From NCBI RefSeq assembly GCF_001586275.1, contig NZ_CP014545.1, forward strand, positions 186,001-250,000: a stretch of DNA of 64,000 nucleotides. Direction: 5' to 3'. Positions 8,390 to 17,229 of this stretch are shown here, piece after piece. The notes below the pieces were generated by a model, which saw only the letters and a list, made by a program, of their open reading frames with translations, ran no database searches and was not told the DNA's origin. The number at the start of each line of letters is the position of its first letter. Position 1 is the first letter of the stretch. Source of the DNA: Sphingorhabdus sp. M41 (GTDB lineage: Bacteria; Pseudomonadota; Alphaproteobacteria; Sphingomonadales; Sphingomonadaceae). The position numbers were made by a program, and so were the translations under genes.

Positions 8390-9136
8390 TTAAAGTCCGG
8401 CGAGCGCCTTAAACACTGGATCGGCATGTTCCTTCCGGCAGATCAACAGATCCGGCATGTACACATCGCGCTGGTTATATAGCAGCGGGGAGCCGTCGAC
8501 ACGACTGACGTGCAGGCCATGCGCCGCCGCCACGGCTATCGGGGCGCAACTGTCCCATTCATATTGACCGCCAGTGTGGAGATAGATGTCGGCTTCCCCG
8601 CGGACCACCGCCATGGCTTTCGCGCCAGCACTGCCCATCGGTACAAGTTCGGCACCCAGGATTTCCGAGACCGCCACTGCTTCTGCGGCAGGGCGGGTCC
8701 GGCTGACCACCATGCGCAATTTCTCAGGCGGTGGCGGTACCGGGTTCGGCTGGTCGGAACGCAGCACGAGATCCAGGCCGGGCAGCGCCACGGCACCAAT
8801 CGCGGGAAGGCCGTCTATGGCCAGCGCGACATGCACTGCCCAGTCGGTCCGGCCTTCGCCATATTCGCGGGTGCCGTCGACCGGATCGATGATCCACACC
8901 CGCGATTTTGACAGGCGTATTTCGGTGTCCTTGCTTTCCTCGGAAAGAAGTCCGTCATCGGGACGCTGGTGCGTAATCGCGTGGATCAGAAACTGGTTCG
9001 CCGTTTCATCGCCCGCTTTGCCCAGCGCCTTACCCGACAACAGCCCGCTATCGCGTACTTGCCGCAGCAGCTTGCCGGCTGTGTCAGCGAGATGGGCGGC
9101 AAGGGCAACATCATCCTGCATGATTTTCTCGTTCAT
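8390..9136 (-). CDS. cysQ: 3'(2'),5'-bisphosphate nucleotidase CysQ
   Basis: A 248-residue inositol-monophosphatase-fold enzyme that dephosphorylates 3'-phosphoadenosine 5'-phosphate (PAP), the inhibitory by-product of PAPS reduction. Metal-binding motifs are visible: the EES segment, [12 protein letters not shown] and a C-terminal [10 protein letters not shown]. The start overlaps the cysNC stop by ATGA, placing it third in a cysD-cysNC-cysQ operon, which strongly supports a PAP recycling role over inositol phosphatase activity. Confidence 0.9.
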   Translation of the reverse strand: MNEKIMQDDVALAAHLADTAGKLLRQVRDSGLLSGKALGKAGDETANQFLIHAITHQRPDDGLLSEESKDTEIRLSKSRVWIIDPVDGTREYGEGRTDWAVHVALAIDGLPAIGAVALPGLDLVLRSDQPNPVPPPPEKLRMVVSRTRPAAEAVAVSEILGAELVPMGSAGAKAMAVVRGEADIYLHTGGQYEWDSCAPIAVAAAHGLHVSRVDGSPLLYNQRDVYMPDLLICRKEHADPVFKALAGL

Positions 9137-11040
9137 TTCAGCGGCGCGATCTGGCGGATGATATATTCCGCAGCTTCGACTGGAGTCATTTCGACGGTAT
9201 TGACCCGGATATCCGGCTTCTCAGGCGGTTCATAGGGACTGTCGATACCGGTGAAATTCTTGAGTTCGCCAGCCCGCGCCTTTTTATAAAGCCCTTTCAC
9301 ATCGCGTTCCTCGGCGACCTCCAAAGGCGTGTCCACGAAAATTTCGACAAACTCGCCTTCGGGCAGCATCGCCCGCACCATGTTGCGTTCCGCACGGAAC
9401 GGAGAAATGAAGGCAGTCAGAACGATCAGACCGGCATCGGTCATCAGTTTTGCCACCTCGCCCACCCGGCGGATATTTTCGATCCGGTCGGCCTCGGTAA
9501 AACCGAGATCCTTGTTGAGCCCATGCCGGACATTGTCGCCATCGAGCAGAAAAGTGTGACGGTTCATCACGTTGAGAAGTTTTTCGACTTCATTGGCGAT
9601 GGTCGATTTGCCGGACCCCGACAGACCGGTGAACCAAAGCACCTTGGGCTTCTGGTTCTTGAGGTCGGCATGGGCTTCGCGCGTAATATCTGTTGCCTGC
9701 CAATGGACATTCTGTGCCCGGCGAAGACTGAAATGCAACATGCCCGCACCAACCGTGGCGTTGGTGATCTTGTCGATCAGGATAAAGCCACCCAATGTGC
9801 GGTTGTCAGCATAAGCCTCAAACACGATAGGTTTGTCGGTGGCAATTTCGGCTACGCCAATAGCGTTCAGGTCGAGCGTTTTTGCCGCCATATGCTGCAT
9901 CGTATTGACGTCGATGCTATATTTCGGTTCCTGCACTGTCGCGGATACCATCTGCGTACCGAGCTTGAGCCAATATGCACGGCCAGGGAGCAAGGCATCG
10001 TCATCCATCCAGACGATGGTTGCCTCGAATTGATCGGATGCCTCGGGTGGATTGTCCGCCGTCGCAATGACATCGCCGCGCGAACAATCTATTTCGTCAT
10101 CGAAGCACAGCGTGACCGATTGTCCGGCGACCGCTTCTTCCAGATTTCCGCCGAGGGTGACAATCTTGCTGATGGTTGAGGTTTTTCCGGAAGGCAGGAC
10201 GCGGATTTCATCACCCGGCTTCACCGTGCCCGTCGCAATCTGGCCGGAAAATCCGCGGAAATCGAGATTGGGCCGGTTGACCCACTGGACCGGCATGCGC
10301 AGCGGCTTGGACTGGCTGGCGTCCAGGTCAAGATTGACCGTCTCGAGATGCGCCATCAGTGGCTCACCCTTGTACCAGGGAGTATTCGCCGAATTTTCGG
10401 TAATATTATCACCTTTGAAGCCGGAAATCGGCATGGCGGTGAAATTGTCGATCCCGATCTCGGTGGCGAAAGCGGTATATTCGGCGACAATCGCGTCATA
10501 TTTTGCCTGATCATAATCGATCAGGTCCATCTTGTTGACGGCCAATACGATATTCTTGATGCCGACGAGGTTGCACAAATAGCTGTGCCGCCGGGTCTGA
10601 ACGAGCACACCCTTGCGGGCGTCGATCAGGATGACGGCAAGGTCGGCGGTCGAGGCGCCGGTGACCATGTTGCGGGTATATTGCTCGTGCCCGGGACAGT
10701 CGGCGACAATGAACTTGCGCTTTTCGGTCGAGAAGAACCGGTAGGCGACGTCGATCGTGATCCCCTGCTCCCGTTCCGCAGCGAGACCATCGACCAGCAG
10801 CGCGAAATCAATCTCCTGGCCCTGCGTGCCGACCGATTTGGAATCGGCCTGCAGCGCTTCGAGTTGATCCTCGAAAATCATCTTGCTGTCGTAAAGCAAC
10901 CGGCCAATCAGGGTCGATTTGCCGTCGTCCACCGAGCCGCAGGTGATGAAGCGGAGCAGTGACTTGTGCTGATGCGTCTCCAGATAGCTGTCGATGTCCT
11001 CGGCGATCAGTGCGTCGGTCTTGTAAATGGTATCGGTCAT
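9133..11040 (-). CDS. cysNC: bifunctional sulfate adenylyltransferase subunit 1 / adenylylsulfate kinase CysNC
   Basis: A 635-residue fusion. The N-terminal two thirds is a GTPase of the EF-Tu type (G1 GSVDDGKS at 35-42, then DCPGHEQY and NKMDL) that drives ATP sulfurylase. The C-terminal third is an APS kinase with Walker A GLSGSGKS (472-479) and the [13 protein letters not shown] and [11 protein letters not shown] segments. With CysD it converts sulfate to APS and then PAPS. An SD (GGAGGG) lies 9 bases upstream of the ATG. The gene overlaps cysD by TGATG and cysQ by ATGA, so all three are coupled. Confidence 0.96.
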   Translation of the reverse strand: MTDTIYKTDALIAEDIDSYLETHQHKSLLRFITCGSVDDGKSTLIGRLLYDSKMIFEDQLEALQADSKSVGTQGQEIDFALLVDGLAAEREQGITIDVAYRFFSTEKRKFIVADCPGHEQYTRNMVTGASTADLAVILIDARKGVLVQTRRHSYLCNLVGIKNIVLAVNKMDLIDYDQAKYDAIVAEYTAFATEIGIDNFTAMPISGFKGDNITENSANTPWYKGEPLMAHLETVNLDLDASQSKPLRMPVQWVNRPNLDFRGFSGQIATGTVKPGDEIRVLPSGKTSTISKIVTLGGNLEEAVAGQSVTLCFDDEIDCSRGDVIATADNPPEASDQFEATIVWMDDDALLPGRAYWLKLGTQMVSATVQEPKYSIDVNTMQHMAAKTLDLNAIGVAEIATDKPIVFEAYADNRTLGGFILIDKITNATVGAGMLHFSLRRAQNVHWQATDITREAHADLKNQKPKVLWFTGLSGSGKSTIANEVEKLLNVMNRHTFLLDGDNVRHGLNKDLGFTEADRIENIRRVGEVAKLMTDAGLIVLTAFISPFRAERNMVRAMLPEGEFVEIFVDTPLEVAEERDVKGLYKKARAGELKNFTGIDSPYEPPEKPDIRVNTVEMTPVEAAEYIIRQIAPLK

Positions 11041-11945
11041 CAGAAGTATCCCTCCTGCTTTTTCTTTTCCATCGATGCCGAAGAATCATGGTCGATCGCA
11101 CGGCCCTGTCTTTCCGACGTCGTTGTCAGCAACATTTCCTGGATGATTTCCGGCAAGGTTGCAGCGGTGCTTTCTACCGCACCGGTGAGCGGATAGCAGC
11201 CCAATGTGCGGAACCGGATGGATCGTTCGACCGGTGTCTCGCCCTCTTGCAGCGGAAAGCGGTCGTCATCGACCATGATCAGCATGCCGTCGCGTTCGAC
11301 TGTCGGGCGTTTGGCCGAGAAATAAAGCGGAACAATCTCGATATTCTCCAGATGAATATATTGCCAGATATCGAGTTCCGTCCAGTTGGACATCGGGAAG
11401 ACGCGGATGCTCTCACCCTTGGCTTTGCGGGTATTGTATAGTTTCCACAGTTCGGGCCGCTGGTTCTTGGGATCCCAGCGGTGATTGGTCGACCGGAAGG
11501 AAAATATCCGTTCCTTGGCCCGGCTTTTTTCCTCGTCGCGTCGCGCGCCGCCGAAGGCCGCATCAAAGCCATATTTGTCGAGCGCCTGTTTGAGTCCTTC
11601 GGTTTTCCACATATCGGTATGCAATCCGCCGTGATCAAAGGGGTTGATCCCGCGTTCGACCGCTTCGGGATTCTTGTAAACCAGCAATTCCATGCCGGCA
11701 TCTGCAGCAGCCTTTTCGCGCAGCTTGTACATATCCTGAAACTTCCAGGTCGTATCAACATGGAGCAATGGAAAGGGTGGCGGCGAAGGGTAAAAGGCTT
11801 TCTTGGCGACATGCAGCATCGCCGCGCTGTCCTTGCCGACCGAATAGAGCATCACCGGCTTTTCTGCCTCCGCCACAACCTCGCGCATGATGTGGATCGC
11901 TTCGGCTTCGAGCCGCTCCAGATGGGTCAATGTTCGTGCCGTCAA
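11040..11945 (-). CDS. cysD: sulfate adenylyltransferase subunit 2 CysD
   Basis: A 301-residue PP-loop ATP sulfurylase catalytic subunit that forms APS from sulfate and ATP with CysN. The [12 protein letters not shown]-loop, the HVDTTWKF segment and the [20 protein letters not shown] stretch are diagnostic. The start codon is TTG at 11945, preceded by GAGGAG at a 6-base distance; no ATG occurs nearby, so the rare start is likely real and may limit expression. It is the first gene of the operon, divergent from a LuxR-type regulator whose promoter region it shares. Confidence 0.95.
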   Translation of the reverse strand: MTARTLTHLERLEAEAIHIMREVVAEAEKPVMLYSVGKDSAAMLHVAKKAFYPSPPPFPLLHVDTTWKFQDMYKLREKAAADAGMELLVYKNPEAVERGINPFDHGGLHTDMWKTEGLKQALDKYGFDAAFGGARRDEEKSRAKERIFSFRSTNHRWDPKNQRPELWKLYNTRKAKGESIRVFPMSNWTELDIWQYIHLENIEIVPLYFSAKRPTVERDGMLIMVDDDRFPLQEGETPVERSIRFRTLGCYPLTGAVESTAATLPEIIQEMLLTTTSERQGRAIDHDSSASMEKKKQEGYF

Positions 11946-11999
11946 TGTCCGCTCCTCAATTGCTGGGACTATATTGACCAGAGAAAGCTTTTATATGGA

Positions 12000-12015
12000 C
12001 CTCCCATATGGGAGG
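12000..12015. promoter_or_regulatory. 16-bp perfect palindrome overlapping the regulator's ribosome-binding site
   Basis: CCTCCCATATGGGAGG is its own reverse complement. The right half supplies the SD (GGAGGG, 12011-12016) of the regulator gene at 12025. In RNA it can fold into a 6-bp stem with a 4-base loop that hides the SD; in DNA it could be an operator for the divergent cysD and regulator promoters. Confidence 0.55.
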
Positions 12016-12024
12016 GTGTAGCAA

Positions 12025-13173
12025 TTGTGCATGGCTTTCCCGGGAAATTCCGAAACCGGATTGCTGCTTTCCCTGCAGAAGGCGGTGGTCGAAAAATCAG
12101 GCTGGACCGAGTTCCTGGCGGGACTCGCAACGATGGCACACGCTCGGTTCGCGGCAATGATCATTGAAATTCCGGGTTCTTCCGACGCGGCATATATCGT
12201 CAATGCGATGCCAAATGGTCAGCCGGTATCAATTTCCTCCGCTGCGCTGGCTATAATTCTTTCCGACCGTCTACGCCCGGAACGGATATATTCTGCCGCC
12301 GAGCTGAAAGATATCGACTCAGGCGCCGGAATGGATGCGGCGCTCGCCAAACTTGGCACGCCCGCAGTGCGAGCGATGCGCGCCGTTGTTTCCGAAAGTC
12401 TTTCAATCAAGGTGGGAGTCTTCGGTTCGGTCGAATTTGGAGCAGCGGACGGCGCTATTTTGAGAAGATTGTTCCCCTATCTCAGGTCATGCGCGCGCGC
12501 TGCGGTGATAGTCGAGCGCGAACGATTTCATGCGTCCGTAACTGCCAAATTGGCTCGCAAAACCGGCCTCGGCTGGTTCTTGCTTGATCGTTCCGGCGTC
12601 ATTGTGGAGTCAGTATCTGACCGGCCAGACAGATTGCCCGGCTTTAGCATTCTCTCTGGCATGCAAGGTGAGCGGTTCGCTTTCGCAGATCGCGCAACCG
12701 AAACGGCGCTAGCGGATATCCTTGATCGCTGTGCAACCGGAACCGCTGAACGTTCAGCGGCCATTGAAATAAGTTCCGGTCCGATGTTGCATATGCGTGT
12801 TTCACCATTTCCAGCATCGGATTATGCTTGGCTCTGTAACGCTGTTGCGCTTGTGACATTGCACGGAGAGAGCCAGATGACGGCGGACGGTTGCGGGTTG
12901 CTGGTTGACCTGTTCGGTCTGCTCCCCAGCGAAGCGCGGCTTGCCAAAGAGTTGGCTGGCGGGAAATCCTTGGTCGAGGCCGCTGACCATATGGGCCTTA
13001 CGATCGAAACCGTGCGCAACTATTCAAAAAAGATTTTCGCCAAGACCGGAACTACGGGACAGGTGGATCTCGTCAGGTCGATCCTGGCCAATGGTCTGGC
13101 TGAACTTGAAGCTCCTTCACTCTGTCTGCCGAGTTCCGGAAGAGAAGATTCGGTCAGCCCATCCGAAATCTAG
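12025..13173 (+). CDS. LuxR-type helix-turn-helix transcriptional regulator
   Basis: A 382-residue protein with a C-terminal LuxR/GerE DNA-binding domain (about residues 297-360). It contains LLPSEARLAKELAGGKSL and a recognition-helix region around GLTIETVRNYSKKIFAKTG. The long N-terminal part has no motif I can name and may be a PAS/GAF-like sensor. TTG at 12025 is preferred because GGAGGG stands 8 bases upstream; the ATG at 12031 would be 14 bases away. It is divergent from cysD, so control of sulfate activation is possible but unproven. It ends 96 bases before a convergent pentapeptide-repeat gene; nothing notable was seen in that gap. Confidence 0.8.
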   Translation: MCMAFPGNSETGLLLSLQKAVVEKSGWTEFLAGLATMAHARFAAMIIEIPGSSDAAYIVNAMPNGQPVSISSAALAIILSDRLRPERIYSAAELKDIDSGAGMDAALAKLGTPAVRAMRAVVSESLSIKVGVFGSVEFGAADGAILRRLFPYLRSCARAAVIVERERFHASVTAKLARKTGLGWFLLDRSGVIVESVSDRPDRLPGFSILSGMQGERFAFADRATETALADILDRCATGTAERSAAIEISSGPMLHMRVSPFPASDYAWLCNAVALVTLHGESQMTADGCGLLVDLFGLLPSEARLAKELAGGKSLVEAADHMGLTIETVRNYSKKIFAKTGTTGQVDLVRSILANGLAELEAPSLCLPSSGREDSVSPSEI

Positions 13174-13269
13174 TGCCAATCTATCTAACCTGGCCGGCGA
13201 AACCGATCGCTAATCCAAGCTGAAATTGAGGTCCCAATTGCAACCCTCACGGATGTCGACGATGGGCGC

Positions 13270-13962
13270 CTAAAGCACGTTAAGTCCAAGTTCGCCAAGC
13301 AACTGTCCGGCCTGCACCCTGGAAATTGTTGCGCCGCGAAACAAACCTGCATCGATCAAGCGAAGGCCGCCAAGATCCGCACCGCGAAGATCAGCCCCTG
13401 CAAAGCGTGAGCCCGCCATGTTCGCGTCGCGCAGGCTGCAATCATCAAGCACGGCCGAGCGGAAATCACAGTTTCGCAGGTCGGCGTGGCTGAAATCTAT
13501 TTTGTGCAGGGTCTGTTTATGGAAGCTATAGCCGGGCAATTTGGCACCGATCAGGAGCGTTTCTTCAAAACGTGCGTCCAGAGACTTGCTCTCTGACAGA
13601 TCCGTGCCGGTCAGTTTGCAGCTTCGAAATGATGCAGACGCGAGGGTCGAGCGGCGCAGCACGGCATTGTTGAAATCGCTCGACTGGAATGAGGCCTCCG
13701 TCAAATCGGCACCGCTGAACGTCGCAAAGGCGCCGCGGCAGGACTGCCAGTCCGTCCTTTCGAGACAAGTCCCGGAAAAATCGGCTCGCCGCAAATTGCA
13801 TCGTTCAAATTTCCAGCCTGACAGGTCGAGATTGGCGAGATCAACGCCTTCCAGATCACAGTCAATCAGACATGCTGGCGAATGGCCGGACGCCATTTGC
13901 ACTATATGCTCTCGCGATAATGTCCGCTCGCTTATGGAGCCATCGGCAAACAGGTCGTTCAT
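13270..13962 (-). CDS. pentapeptide repeat protein
   Basis: A 230-residue protein built mostly of A(D/N)Lxx-type repeats, for example DLANLDLSGWKFERCNLRRADF and later AGADLRGADLGG-like units. These should form a right-handed quadrilateral beta-helix. The C-terminus QAGQLLGELGLNVL resembles the end of Qnr/McbG-like DNA-gyrase-protecting proteins, but many such proteins have other roles. GAGGGG lies 5 bases upstream of the ATG. No signal peptide is apparent. The 160 bases upstream, to the esterase gene, contain no recognisable gene. Confidence 0.8.
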   Translation of the reverse strand: MNDLFADGSISERTLSREHIVQMASGHSPACLIDCDLEGVDLANLDLSGWKFERCNLRRADFSGTCLERTDWQSCRGAFATFSGADLTEASFQSSDFNNAVLRRSTLASASFRSCKLTGTDLSESKSLDARFEETLLIGAKLPGYSFHKQTLHKIDFSHADLRNCDFRSAVLDDCSLRDANMAGSRFAGADLRGADLGGLRLIDAGLFRGATISRVQAGQLLGELGLNVL

Positions 13963-14122
13963 CCGGCCCCTCGAAGATTGTGATATACCGGCAGCAGCTA
14001 TGCTGGGAAAACCGGCGCGATGCCAATCAATTCGGGCGAAGTGTGTTGGTGATCAAGCGGGATATTGTCCGTTCAACCAGACTATCATGACGCCTCTCAA
14101 TGTTACCGGTGCGAATATGCCA

Positions 14123-15763
14123 TCAATCATTGGGGCTGCTGTCGACTGGACAGGCTTTTAATGGAATCATGTTCAGAAACCACTGCTCGCCGTTGCACCG
14201 CCGCTGTTTCATTATCTGTTCTTGCAGTTCGAACATAGCCGCCGCCTGACCATGTCCCACGACTGGAGTTGCGGCGAAGCGCATCCGTGCCTGGTCATTG
14301 GCATATGGAGGCCATGCAGGACCTGTGACGGACGAGGGAGCCCCGGTAGTGGCAAAGCTTGCCCAATAGTCGATCATCGTCGTCGCAAGGGCATCATCGG
14401 CGGGATCGACCGGTATAGGCCAGTTGGCAGGCAATCGTTTGTCCGGGCCGACGCGGCCAAAGGTGAAGGGCAATTCACCGGCGTGAAAACTGCACAGGTC
14501 GCGCTCCTTCGCCGCAGCATAGCAATGATCGAAGATGAAGGAAAAAGCTGGCTGCCCCGCTGCGGTCTGTTGCCTGACCAGCCGCTCAATCGCCCAGCCA
14601 TAGACCGCGTCGCGTGTTGCATCGAGCTGGCTTTCTGCAATATTCGAGGCGGGATAGAGCTGCAGATAGGCCGGCGCAAGATTGCCAAAACGCTTAGTGA
14701 TTTCGATTTCATAGGCGTCAGGCTCATTGGGTGCAGCGGGAATCAGCAGCCGTTGTGAACGGATTTCGCCGCTGTTGAGTCCGGCCAGGATCGGCACCTG
14801 CGCTTGCTCGCTGCGGTCGAAGGTTTCGACGACTTGCGCAGGCAATATCTTGCCATCGACCGTGCCTTGTGCCGGGAAGCGGGCTTGCCAGGCCTTCACC
14901 ATCAGCGCGTCGGGGTCGAGCGCCCGCAGAACGCCGATATCTTCGCCGAGCGCCGCGCCAATTGTCTCGGCAGCGGGCATGCCGAAGGCGCTTTCGCGCA
15001 GGAGCGGCACTGCGCGGATATTCGCACTCTGGATGATAGCCTTTGCAAACAGACCGTGGGCAGGCGGGCTGGACAGTAGATAGGTGATACTGAGCGCACC
15101 GGCCGATTCACCCATCACCGTGACATTCTGTGCATCGCCGCCAAATGCGCCGATATTGTCTTTCACCCACGCCAGCGCTGCAATCTGGTCAAGCAAGCCA
15201 TAGTTGCCGGAAATGCCATCCGGCGATTCAGCACTGAGTCCAGGGTGTGCCAGCCAGCCGAAGACCCCGAGCCGATAGTTGATCGAAACAAACACAATCC
15301 CGCGCTTCGCATATTCGCTTCCGTCGTACATCGGGCTGGCGCTTGATCCGCGTTGCAGCGCGCCACCGTGGATCCAGACGACCACAGGAGCGCCATTTGC
15401 GTTATTCGGCGACCAGATGTTTAGTGTCAGGCAATCTTCACTGGTCGCTGCCAGTTCCTCGAAATAGACACTGCTGGCGGGGTAGGGCGGTTGGATACAA
15501 CTGGCCCCGAATGCGCTTGCGTCAAAAGTGCCCTGCCATTTTGCAGGCGGAGCGGGTGGCTGCCAGCGTCGGTCGCCAACCGGCGGCAAGGCATAGGCTA
15601 TGCCCTTGAATATGCCGATATCATCCGTGATTGTTCCGGTAAGCCGACCCTGGGGGATCTGGACTTCAGGCCGATCTGGCATTTTCGATGAAGATTGCGT
15701 GCCGCTTATGGCAGCCGCCAAGATTCCGATATATGCTGCGATCCGAAGAGCGATTTTGCTCAT
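14123..15763 (-). CDS. secreted type-B carboxylesterase (first paralogue)
   Basis: A 546-residue alpha/beta hydrolase of the cholinesterase/type-B carboxylesterase family. The start at 15763 has AGGAGAGG upstream and gives a Sec signal peptide (about residues 1-25). The nucleophile is Ser220 in GESAG; IHGG provides the oxyanion hole, SEDCLTLNIW is the family signature, NSGEIR probably carries the acid and FHAGELPF the histidine. It should hydrolyse an ester in the periplasm or outside the cell. It is divergent from the M28-like gene and shares a dyad operator with it. A second esterase at 22876-24540 has the same architecture. Confidence 0.9.
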   Translation of the reverse strand: MSKIALRIAAYIGILAAAISGTQSSSKMPDRPEVQIPQGRLTGTITDDIGIFKGIAYALPPVGDRRWQPPAPPAKWQGTFDASAFGASCIQPPYPASSVYFEELAATSEDCLTLNIWSPNNANGAPVVVWIHGGALQRGSSASPMYDGSEYAKRGIVFVSINYRLGVFGWLAHPGLSAESPDGISGNYGLLDQIAALAWVKDNIGAFGGDAQNVTVMGESAGALSITYLLSSPPAHGLFAKAIIQSANIRAVPLLRESAFGMPAAETIGAALGEDIGVLRALDPDALMVKAWQARFPAQGTVDGKILPAQVVETFDRSEQAQVPILAGLNSGEIRSQRLLIPAAPNEPDAYEIEITKRFGNLAPAYLQLYPASNIAESQLDATRDAVYGWAIERLVRQQTAAGQPAFSFIFDHCYAAAKERDLCSFHAGELPFTFGRVGPDKRLPANWPIPVDPADDALATTMIDYWASFATTGAPSSVTGPAWPPYANDQARMRFAATPVVGHGQAAAMFELQEQIMKQRRCNGEQWFLNMIPLKACPVDSSPND

Positions 15764-15818
15764 TCCATTCCTCTCCTGCCACTGCCGCAATGCTTGCCAT
15801 TGTCCGGCGCCAACTATA

Positions 15819-15838
15819 CACTCACTCGCTAGTGAATA
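15819..15838. promoter_or_regulatory. candidate TetR operator, site 1
   Basis: CACTCAC-N6-GTGAATA (15819-15825 and 15832-15838), an inverted repeat with 5 of 7 positions complementary. It lies 55 bases upstream of the minus-strand esterase and 74 bases upstream of the plus-strand M28-like gene. Nearly the same arms and the same 6-base spacing recur at 20477-20496, and a related site lies at 26898-26921. Confidence 0.55.
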
Positions 15839-15912
15839 TCAAGTGCACTTCCTTCACGACCGACATAATGTCGGCAAGGAAACAAGCGGCAGAAACACCG
15901 GGAGATGATGAT

Positions 15913-17217
15913 ATGAGCGGACCGACGAGACGCGATGTGCTGGCAGGTGCGAGCAGCCTGCCCCTGACTGTCGCGATACCGACAGCGGCGCAGGCCACAG
16001 CCACCACTAAGCCCAATTCGATTGCAGACGATCTCGCCAGATATATCGGATTTGGGAGCAAGCAGTCGGGCAGCGAGGGTGATGCAGCCTGCGGCCACTG
16101 GCTTGCCGGCGAGCTTGAGGAGGCCGGATTCGTGGTCGAGAAACCCGTGCTTTCAGTGCCATATTTCGATCAAGCCATTTGCGAAATCACCATCGACGGC
16201 GCGCGCGCAACACTCTGGCCGCAACCAATTGTCATTCCGACGCCCGCCAGCGGCGTGTCCGGACCGCTGGTTCGCGTCGATGGAGCGGGAAGGGCGGATG
16301 CGCCGCTCGGCGGGGCAATTGCACTGGTCGATCTACCCTATGGCCGTTGGTCTTCTGCCTTTTCGAAATCCGTGCGCGGGCCCGTCGATGCGGCCTTTGC
16401 CGGCGGTGCGAAGGCCGTAGTCATTGTCACCAACGGTCCTACCGGCAAGGTGATCGCACTCAATGCCGATGGTCGCGCACCGATGTTTGCAGGACCCGTA
16501 GGCCTGCTTGCGCCTGCCGATGCGGCAGCCTTCCTGAGCGCTGCGACGACACATGCCACGGCGACAGCGACGCTGACGGGACAGGCCGGTCGGCGACCGG
16601 CGTTCAATGTGATCGGCCGGATGGATCGGCAAAAAGGGAAATGGATCGTCGTCTCGACACCGCGCTCCGGCTGGTACGGTTGCGCGGCAGAACGCGGTGG
16701 CGGCATTGCCGCATGGCTCGACCTTGCGCGCAACATACCCAGAATGCTGCCCGATCACGATATCGCCTTCCTTTGCAACAGCGGCCATGAATATGAGAAT
16801 CTGGGCGCCGAGGAATCGCTGAAGGCGACAGCGCCCAAGCCCGAAGAGACCCACTTCTGGTTACATCTCGGAGCCAATCTTGCCGCCCGCGACTGGCACG
16901 AGGGGCTGTTTGGCCTGTCACCGCTGCCGGGCACAGATTCGCAGCGCTATCTGGTTGTCAGCCCGCCACTGCTCGACCCGGCACGGCGCCTGTTCAAGGG
17001 ACTGGCTGGTCTCGAAGGCCCCTATCCCAGCGACAAATTATCGGCGGGCGAGCTAACCGCGATCATTGCCGCAGGCTACCCCTCGGTTGCAGGCGTGTTC
17101 GGCGTGCATCGCTTCCATCATGTCGCCGACGATGACGAGCGATGCATAGATGCGTCGAGCGTTGCCGAGACGACCGAGGCATTCCGCAATCTTCTGCTGG
17201 AAGCTGGCAAAGCCTGA
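15913..17217 (+). CDS. Tat-exported M28-like protein lacking metal ligands
   Basis: A 434-residue protein beginning with a twin-arginine signal (TRRDVLAGASSLPLTVAIP, Arg6-Arg7) ending near AQA. The start at 15913 replaces a 75-codon longer open frame because the Tat signal begins there. The middle region looks like a PA-type insert and the C-terminal half follows the M28 aminopeptidase pattern. Where M28 enzymes have HxD, DN and EE metal ligands, it reads PRSG, ERGG and HEYE. It is probably not a zinc peptidase; it may bind a ligand or have a different chemistry. It is divergent from the esterase and probably co-regulated with it. Confidence 0.75.
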   Translation: MSGPTRRDVLAGASSLPLTVAIPTAAQATATTKPNSIADDLARYIGFGSKQSGSEGDAACGHWLAGELEEAGFVVEKPVLSVPYFDQAICEITIDGARATLWPQPIVIPTPASGVSGPLVRVDGAGRADAPLGGAIALVDLPYGRWSSAFSKSVRGPVDAAFAGGAKAVVIVTNGPTGKVIALNADGRAPMFAGPVGLLAPADAAAFLSAATTHATATATLTGQAGRRPAFNVIGRMDRQKGKWIVVSTPRSGWYGCAAERGGGIAAWLDLARNIPRMLPDHDIAFLCNSGHEYENLGAEESLKATAPKPEETHFWLHLGANLAARDWHEGLFGLSPLPGTDSQRYLVVSPPLLDPARRLFKGLAGLEGPYPSDKLSAGELTAIIAAGYPSVAGVFGVHRFHHVADDDERCIDASSVAETTEAFRNLLLEAGKA

Positions 17218-17229
17218 AGGTTTGCGTTG

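Noticed and set aside
8390-12025. The cys operon considered as part of the catabolic block
   Set aside because: cysD-cysNC-cysQ is a standard, self-contained sulfate activation operon coupled by overlaps; its closeness to the catabolic genes is probably incidental.
13270-13962. Pentapeptide protein considered as a quinolone-resistance (Qnr) gene
   Set aside because: Only the repeat architecture and a short C-terminal similarity are visible; this is not enough to assign gyrase protection.
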